Below, piece after piece: positions 6,521 to 10,272 of a DNA stretch of 10,272 nucleotides. Under the pieces are notes generated by a model. The model ran no database searches and was not told the DNA's origin. It saw only the letters and a list, made by a program, of their open reading frames with translations. Source of the DNA: Actinomycetota bacterium (GTDB lineage: Bacteria; Actinomycetota; Thermoleophilia; RBG-16-64-13); NCBI GenBank assembly GCA_003157225.1, contig PMIZ01000404.1:500-10771 (forward strand), given 5' to 3'. The number at the start of each line of letters is the position of its first letter. Positions within the stretch are counted from its first letter, which is position 1. The translations under genes and the position numbers were made by a program.

Positions 6521-6548
6521 AGTTTACCGGCATTCCAAATGATGTCAA
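6521..6548 (-). promoter_or_regulatory. Strong promoter of tRNA-Ile
   Basis: On the minus strand a perfect -35 TTGACA (6548-6543), a 16-base spacer, and -10 TAAACT (6526-6521), ending 11 bases before the first tRNA base. This is the best promoter in the window. It lies in the 101-base gap shared with the divergent DUF151 gene. Confidence 0.85.
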
Positions 6549-6610
6549 CAAACATGGTACGCGAGGGGCGATGCGGGGTAATCTAGAAGCAGACCTGAGC
6601 GAGGAGGCCC

Positions 6611-7096
6611 ATGGAAGGTTTTGAGAGAGTCACTGTCTATGGGGTCAGCTTCGACGTGGCGAGCAAGCAGCCCATCGTGCTCCTCAAGGTGGACGGCAAG
6701 AACCGGTTCTTGCCCATCTGGATAGGGCATCCCGAGGCGGCAGCCATACTCATGAAGCTCCAGAACGCCGAGCTGCCCCGACCCATGACCCACGACCTTC
6801 TGGCGGCCACCATCGCGGAACTGTCGGCCAGCGTCGCCAGCGTGCTGGTGACCGAGCTCCGCGACAACACCTTCTACGCCGTGCTTAGACTGGAGAGCGG
6901 GGGTCAGGAGATCCAGTTGGATTCCCGGCCGTCGGACGCGATCGCGCTGGCGGTGCGCACCGATGCCCCGATCTTCGCCTCCACCGAGGTCCTGGAGGCG
7001 AACGGCATCGAGTTCGCCCAAGAAGTCGACGACATTGAGGAGGTCGTCAAGGAATTCAAGCAGTTCCTGGAGGAGGTGTCGCCCGAGGACTTCTAG
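6611..7096 (+). CDS. Bifunctional nuclease family protein (DUF151), 161 aa
   Basis: Soluble protein of the BFN/DUF151 family; plant and bacterial members have been reported to have DNase and RNase activity, but the role in bacteria is not settled. Family marks in order: N-terminal strands (ERVTVYGVSFD), LPIWIGHPEA at 34-43, RPMTHDLL at 57-64, the central TFYAVL strand and SRPSDAIALAVR at 105-116. The acidic C terminus (about 136-161) looks helical and forms a short extension of the kind seen in actinobacterial members. GAGGAGG lies 5 bases upstream of the ATG. It is the only plus-strand gene in the middle of the window, divergent from tRNA-Ile and convergent with the chorismate mutase gene. 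A TAATCT at 6579-6584 could be its -10, but no good -35 accompanies it. Confidence 0.93.
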   Translation: MEGFERVTVYGVSFDVASKQPIVLLKVDGKNRFLPIWIGHPEAAAILMKLQNAELPRPMTHDLLAATIAELSASVASVLVTELRDNTFYAVLRLESGGQEIQLDSRPSDAIALAVRTDAPIFASTEVLEANGIEFAQEVDDIEEVVKEFKQFLEEVSPEDF

Positions 7097-7132
7097 TCTT
7101 CCTCGGAGAGGCCCACTTGGAGCGGCAAGACG

Positions 7133-7432
7133 CTATTTGTCGGCGCCCTCGCCCAGAGCCGCTGCCTCTTTCTTGACCGTCTGCAAGACGAGGCTGTAGA
7201 TCTCGCGCAACGACTCGTTGGACAAGGGACCGCGGTTGGCCCGACACAGATAGGTGATCACCCAGTCCTCCTGGGCAGCGTCGTAGAAGCTCAGGCCCTG
7301 CGTTTCTTTGTAGTCCTTCAGGCTCTTGACGAGCTTGACGCGCTTGTTGAGGGCCTCGAGTATCTTGAGGTCGTTGTCCGAGATCTGTTCCCGATAGTGC
7401 CGAATTACCGGGTCGGTGCTCGCAGCTGTCAC
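7133..7432 (-). CDS. Chorismate mutase, AroQ type, 99 aa
   Basis: Small all-helical enzyme that converts chorismate to prephenate, the committed step to phenylalanine and tyrosine; cytoplasmic dimer in the AroQ class. Compared with the E. coli chorismate mutase domain, Arg14 corresponds to Arg11, Arg31 to Arg28, Lys42 to Lys39, Asp51 to Asp48, Glu55 to Glu52 and Gln84 to Gln88. The position of Arg51 is Gln54 (YDAAQED). The GTG start at 7432 has AGGAGG 7 bases upstream. The stop lies 36 bases from the stop of the convergent DUF151 gene, with no strong terminator between (only a 4-bp stem at 7101-7111). The gene follows the CobB-like gene after a 115-base gap and may share its transcript. No other aromatic-pathway gene is present. 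Confidence 0.9.
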   Translation of the reverse strand: MTAASTDPVIRHYREQISDNDLKILEALNKRVKLVKSLKDYKETQGLSFYDAAQEDWVITYLCRANRGPLSNESLREIYSLVLQTVKKEAAALGEGADK

Positions 7433-7547
7433 TTCGTCTCCTCCTAGCGCCTCGACGCCCCCTGGCGCCCAGACTACGGAACTTTGGTTGTGATAGGACT
7501 GCGTAGGCTACAGCACCGAGGGCCCGATGAGCAACCCGGTCTCGCTG

Positions 7548-8888
7548 CTATCCGTGTCGGGCCGCGAAGGCCGCGCACCGGCCCACGAACTGCCCGGCCA
7601 TCCGGGGGCTGGAGGCGAGATGGAACAAGATCCTGGAGCAGAGCAGCGAGCTGCTCGCCACGTCTTCGGCTTGGCAACCCGTACCGTCCTCCGCCGTCAT
7701 GAGAGGTGAACCCCAACGGCCGCCGTCCCCCGCGACCTCGGCGTCGGTGAACACCCACCCTGTCAGAGCCTCGCCCTTCTCGAGCAGCACGCTCCCGGTC
7801 TTCGCGGTCGCGGCCACGTAGACGGGGTCATCAAGATCCCACAGGATCTCTCCCTCGGCGGGGATGACAGCCGCCATGTCGGAAGTGCGGCCGAGTAGAT
7901 CTTGCACCCTGTTCAGGAGGATCAGCTCACCTCCGCCCAGAGCCAATGTGGGCATGCCCCTTTCGACTTCGGCACGGATGCGGCCCAGCAGCGCGGTATT
8001 CATCGCGATATCCGGCAGGGCGGCCGGCCACAAGGTCCCGGCAAGTACCAGGCCGACGGTACCTTCCGGCAGCGCTGGGTCTTCGATCAGGTCCACGCGC
8101 CGCACTTGTGCCCCGGCTGCGCGCAGCACCTCCACCGAGTCACGGCTCCACAGCCCGAAGCCCTTGCCTCCGGCCACCGCCACCACCGGGCCGTCGGCTC
8201 CACGATCGGCAAGTGTGTTCTGCGGGGGGAGAAAACCGCGTTGACCGGCCACCGACGCGAGGCCTCTCAGATCCACTTGCCGGGACACGGCATCCACAAG
8301 AGCGGCGTCCAGCGGCAGTTCCCAGGCACCGGGCGCGGGCGTGTCCCACTCGGGCCCGTCTCCCACGAAGAGACAGCCCACGACGGGCAGGTTCTCTTCG
8401 GTGAAGATCGGCCGCAGCAGGTTAAGTCGGTCTCGATCTGCGACTCCCGTCAGGATGGCCCCGGCAAGGTTGAGGCCCGCACAGGCAGACCGGATGCCGG
8501 CCGCCAAGGCCCGAATGCTCGTCCCCCAGCCTCTGCAATCCATCACCAGCACGATGGGGCAATCGAGCATCCGCGCTACATCCACGGGTACCCAGGACAC
8601 CCCTTCGCGCTGATCGAGGAGCCCAACATCGGACGACAGCAGAGAGAGACCCGCGCCGCGGGTGGCGACGTCGTAGAGGTCAAGGAGCGACTCCCTGGAG
8701 TAAAGAGCCGGATCCAGAAAGGCCGTGCCCTCCCAGCGATCCCAGCACGAGGACGGGGACAGCGGCCCCAGGTGGTGGTAGCGGACCTGCTCGCCACGGG
8801 CGGAGAAGACTTCGGCCGCGGCGCCCGCGATGGCGTTGGCCAAACCGGTGCGGTGCGTAGGGACCAGCAACACGCGCGGTACGGACAT
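7548..8888 (-). CDS. CobB/CbiA-like protein lacking catalytic motifs (probable pseudoenzyme), 446 aa
   Basis: Its length and order of segments match cobyrinate a,c-diamide synthases (CbiA/CobB): an N-terminal ATPase-like domain (about 1-215) and a C-terminal glutaminase-like domain (about 234-446). Recognisable parts: a VGLLD segment at 88-92 (family MGLYDG), PIVLVMDCRGWGTSIRAL at 111-128 (family VVLVVDARGMARSVAAL), LAGAILTGV at 141-149, an AVAGGKGFGLW strand at 237-247 and FHLASSP at 422-428. However, the P-loop (GTxxGxGKT) is PTHRTGLAN (10-18) with no Gly-Lys-Thr, the GGGYPE segment is AGTLWPA, the glutaminase Cys is Gly318 (LGGG for ECGG), and the C-terminal SYxHxHF is SRILFHL. Amidation of cobyrinate is therefore unlikely. 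The frame is intact and long, so it is not a decaying pseudogene. The ATG has GGGGGAG upstream. No other cobalamin gene is nearby; the true role is unknown. Confidence 0.8.
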   Translation of the reverse strand: MSVPRVLLVPTHRTGLANAIAGAAAEVFSARGEQVRYHHLGPLSPSSCWDRWEGTAFLDPALYSRESLLDLYDVATRGAGLSLLSSDVGLLDQREGVSWVPVDVARMLDCPIVLVMDCRGWGTSIRALAAGIRSACAGLNLAGAILTGVADRDRLNLLRPIFTEENLPVVGCLFVGDGPEWDTPAPGAWELPLDAALVDAVSRQVDLRGLASVAGQRGFLPPQNTLADRGADGPVVAVAGGKGFGLWSRDSVEVLRAAGAQVRRVDLIEDPALPEGTVGLVLAGTLWPAALPDIAMNTALLGRIRAEVERGMPTLALGGGELILLNRVQDLLGRTSDMAAVIPAEGEILWDLDDPVYVAATAKTGSVLLEKGEALTGWVFTDAEVAGDGGRWGSPLMTAEDGTGCQAEDVASSSLLCSRILFHLASSPRMAGQFVGRCAAFAARHG

Positions 8889-8920
8889 CCACTCCCCCTT
8901 CGTCGAACCTCTCGCTGCGC

Positions 8921-8969
8921 GGCCGGCCCACGTCGTGGGCGGCCGGCCGTCGGCCCGGGCGCGACCCGG
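8921..8969. other. Two GC-rich hairpins between the metallopeptidase and CobB-like genes
   Basis: First hairpin: GGCC (8921-8924), one bulged G, GCCCAC (8926-8931), loop GTC, GTGGGC (8935-8940), GGCC (8941-8944). Second: CCGGG (8955-8959), 5-base loop, CCCGG (8965-8969). Both sit directly after the metallopeptidase stop as read on minus. No T-run follows either, so intrinsic termination is uncertain; they may attenuate transcription or protect the 3' end of the upstream message. Confidence 0.4.
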
Positions 8970-8972
8970 CGG

Positions 8973-9656
8973 CTACCTGCTGCGGCTGATCAGGATAAGG
9001 CGCAGCAGTTGCAGGATCGCCATGAGAGCGGCCGCCACGTACGTAAGGGCCGCGGCACTCAGGACTTTCCTTGCACCCGCAAGTTCGTCACCGACGAGGA
9101 TGCTCCTGTTCTCGAGGAGGGTCATGGCCCTGCGCGAGGCGTTGAACTCCACGGGCAGCGTGACCACGGTGAAGAGCACCGCCGCCGAGTACAGCACGAT
9201 GCCGACGTTCATCAGAAGGCCGTTGCGGTAGAAGATGAGCCCGATGAAGAAGAGGATAAAGCCCAGTTTGCTACCGAGGTTCGCCGCCGGGACTATCACG
9301 CTCCGCAGCCTGAAAGGCCCGTACCCCTCAGCATGTTGGATCGCGTGGCCGGCTTCGTGAGCCGCGACGCCCAGGGAGGCCAGCGAGTTACTGTTGCCCA
9401 CAGGAAGGCTAAGCGTCAGGACTTTGGTGCGCGGGTCGTAGTGGTCCGATAGCCGGCTACCGGCGACCTCGATGCCCACATTGCTGAGGCCGGCGGAATC
9501 GAGTACGAGGCGAGCCCCTTGGGCACCCGTCAAGCCACGCGCGGACGGGACTTGCGAATAGCGGTTGAAGACCGAACTCACCCTGGCCTGGGCATAGATG
9601 CCAAGCACCACGGCCGGTATCAAGAGGATGAATGACCACCAATAGACTGAGCCCAT
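8973..9656 (-). CDS. Membrane zinc metallopeptidase (YugP-type), 227 aa
   Basis: Membrane-bound neutral zinc metallopeptidase of the YugP/COG2738 family. Visible parts: an N-terminal helix (4-20), an ARG-L-TGAQGARLVLDSAGL segment (39-57), SDHYDPRTKVLTLS (70-83), the zinc motif HEAGH at 100-104 (two His ligands and catalytic Glu101), hydrophobic segments around 121-142 and 148-168, VTLPVEFNAS at 165-174 with Glu170 as the likely third zinc ligand, and a C-terminal helix (about 202-224). Length is usual for the family. The physiological substrate is not known. AAGGAG lies 8 bases before the ATG. It appears to be first in a minus-strand unit with the CobB-like and chorismate mutase genes, and is divergent from the cytochrome gene. 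Confidence 0.93.
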   Translation of the reverse strand: MGSVYWWSFILLIPAVVLGIYAQARVSSVFNRYSQVPSARGLTGAQGARLVLDSAGLSNVGIEVAGSRLSDHYDPRTKVLTLSLPVGNSNSLASLGVAAHEAGHAIQHAEGYGPFRLRSVIVPAANLGSKLGFILFFIGLIFYRNGLLMNVGIVLYSAAVLFTVVTLPVEFNASRRAMTLLENRSILVGDELAGARKVLSAAALTYVAAALMAILQLLRLILISRSR

Positions 9657-9694
9657 GGATCGTGCTCCTTGTTTGTCTCCGGCTCGTAGCGGGG

Positions 9695-9721
9695 ATGATA
9701 GCAGAACGCTTGCCGGCTCAA
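9695..9721 (-). promoter_or_regulatory. Promoter of the metallopeptidase gene (extended -10)
   Basis: On the minus strand TGCTATCAT contains an extended -10 (TG-n-TATCAT, hexamer 9700-9695). A TTGAGC (9721-9716) lies 15 bases upstream as a short-spaced -35; an extended -10 can make up for a poor -35. The start of transcription would be near 9688, leaving about 30 bases of leader. Confidence 0.5.
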
Positions 9722-9742
9722 TCCTCCCGAAGCTAGGTGCTT

Positions 9743-9748
9743 TATACT
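9743..9748 (+). promoter_or_regulatory. Possible -10 box for the cytochrome gene
   Basis: TATACT on the plus strand, 68 bases before the ATG at 9816, in the gap shared with the divergent metallopeptidase gene. No good -35 is found at 16-18 bases, so the promoter may need an activator or use another sigma factor. Confidence 0.3.
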
Positions 9749-9815
9749 CTGCTTAGGTGGCCGGAAGTACTGTCTTGTATCGGCTCTGGCACGGCAAACA
9801 AGAAGGAGGTTGTGG

Positions 9816-10229
9816 ATGCGGAAGACACACCTGATCCTCGCAGGGCTTGCGGTAGCGGTAGTTTTGTTGCTGGCCCTAGCGGTGGTCTCCTGCGGAGGCG
9901 GTGGGACGACAACGACGAGCGCCCCGGGCACTACCGCGAGTACCGCGCCCACCCCCACCAGTGGAGCCACAACCACAGCGAGCGGCGTCACCACGACGGC
10001 GGGCGGAGCCACCACTACCGCGGGCAGCGGCAGCACGGGCGCGATCGACGCAGCCAAGCTCTACACCACGAACTGCTCCGGCTGCCACAAAGACGTTCCG
10101 GCAGCCACTGCCGAGCAAGCGAAAGCCATCATCGAATCCGGCAAGGCCGACATGCCCAGCTTCAAGAGCCGGCTCACCGCTGACGAGATCGCGGCGCTGG
10201 CCGCCTACGTCGGCGCAGGCGGGAAGTAA
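9816..10229 (+). CDS. Monohaem cytochrome c lipoprotein with Thr-rich linker, 137 aa
   Basis: Exported, lipid-anchored electron carrier. A basic start (MRKTH) and hydrophobic helix lead to a lipobox with Cys26 (AVVSC), then a Gly run and a Thr/Ala/Ser/Gly-rich linker (27-76), and a small cytochrome c domain. Haem site CSGCH at 87-91 (His91 axial); Met113 in DMPSF is the likely second axial ligand; LTADEIAALAAYV (120-132) is the typical closing helix. Partner oxidase or reductase is not visible in the window. Start: a TTG at 9810 would touch the ribosome site, while the ATG at 9816 has AAGGAGG 6 bases upstream and gives a normal signal peptide, so I chose it. Haem attachment needs a cytochrome c maturation system elsewhere. 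Lipidation needs Lgt, which is encoded at the other end of this window. Confidence 0.93.
   Translation: MRKTHLILAGLAVAVVLLLALAVVSCGGGGTTTTSAPGTTASTAPTPTSGATTTASGVTTTAGGATTTAGSGSTGAIDAAKLYTTNCSGCHKDVPAATAEQAKAIIESGKADMPSFKSRLTADEIAALAAYVGAGGK
9963..10025 (+). repeat. Three tandem 21-base units in the cytochrome linker
   Basis: Residues 50-70 read GATTTAS, GVTTTAG, GATTTAG. Each unit is 7 codons, and the DNA has diverged mainly at third positions, so the repeat is selected or kept at protein level. It forms a flexible spacer between the lipid anchor and the haem domain. Confidence 0.75.
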
Positions 10230-10240
10230 CCGGCACGAAC

Positions 10241-10255
10241 CTCGACAGCGTCGAG
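10241..10255 (+). terminator. Short hairpin after the cytochrome gene, possible terminator
   Basis: CTCGAC (10241-10246), loop AGC, GTCGAG (10250-10255), a perfect 6-bp stem 11 bases after the stop codon. No T-run follows before the window ends, so the terminator role is weakly supported. Confidence 0.3.
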
Positions 10256-10272
10256 TGACAGCACGGGGGGCC

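Noticed and set aside
7097..7132. Bidirectional terminator between the convergent DUF151 and chorismate mutase genes
   Set aside because: Only a 4-bp CCTC/GAGG stem is present and no T-run on either strand.
7902..9452. Long plus-strand frame of 516 codons antisense to the CobB-like and metallopeptidase genes
   Set aside because: It spans two real genes on the other strand and the hairpin gap between them. The product is rich in His, Arg, Gln and Gly and has no recognisable fold, and the minus-strand genes have clear homology and ribosome sites.

Overview
This is a GC-rich bacterial chromosomal segment that looks like housekeeping DNA, probably from an actinomycetote (Actinobacteria in the broad sense). 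Reasons: strong Shine-Dalgarno sites with GTG and TTG starts, tRNAs without encoded CCA, two exported lipoproteins (one a cytochrome c on a Thr-rich linker), a bifunctional-nuclease (DUF151) protein and a short AroQ-type chorismate mutase. The lineage is an inference; there is no marker gene here. Almost everything lies on the minus strand; only the DUF151 gene and the cytochrome gene are on plus.

Layout, left to right. (1) 1-215: N-terminal part of an unrecognised two-helix membrane protein (minus) with a very clear promoter whose -35 box lies in a perfect inverted repeat (252-273). (2) 216-568: no gene found. (3) 569-1102: tRNA-Ala(UGC) followed 32 bases downstream by a universal stress protein gene, both minus. 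(4) 1323-6236: a tightly packed minus-strand operon. In transcription order it encodes a Fur-family metalloregulator, a metal-binding lipoprotein, an ABC ATPase, two different ABC-3 family permeases, and prolipoprotein diacylglyceryl transferase (lgt). Junctions are 1-base (TGATG), 1-base gap, 26-base overlap, 4-base (ATGA) overlap and 9-base gap. (5) 6436-6548: tRNA-Ile(GAU) with a near-consensus promoter, upstream of and co-directional with that operon. (6) 6611-7096: DUF151 protein (plus). (7) 7133-9656: chorismate mutase, a CobB/CbiA-like protein that has lost its catalytic motifs, and a membrane zinc metallopeptidase (all minus). (8) 9816-10229: a monohaem cytochrome c lipoprotein (plus), divergent from the metallopeptidase.

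How they work together: the 1323-6236 operon is a self-contained metal-uptake unit. The regulator would sense intracellular Zn or Mn, the lipoprotein captures the metal outside, the two permeases and ATPase import it, and Lgt attaches the lipid anchor to the lipoprotein (and to others such as the cytochrome). The metal is not settled: the inferred ligand set of the binding protein (His, His, Glu, Glu) looks more like Mn-type than ZnuA-type sites.

I see no mobile element, CRISPR array or defence system. The most interesting points are the CobB/CbiA pseudoenzyme, the asymmetric permease pair, the metal-ligand pattern, and two dyad operators placed over -35 regions.
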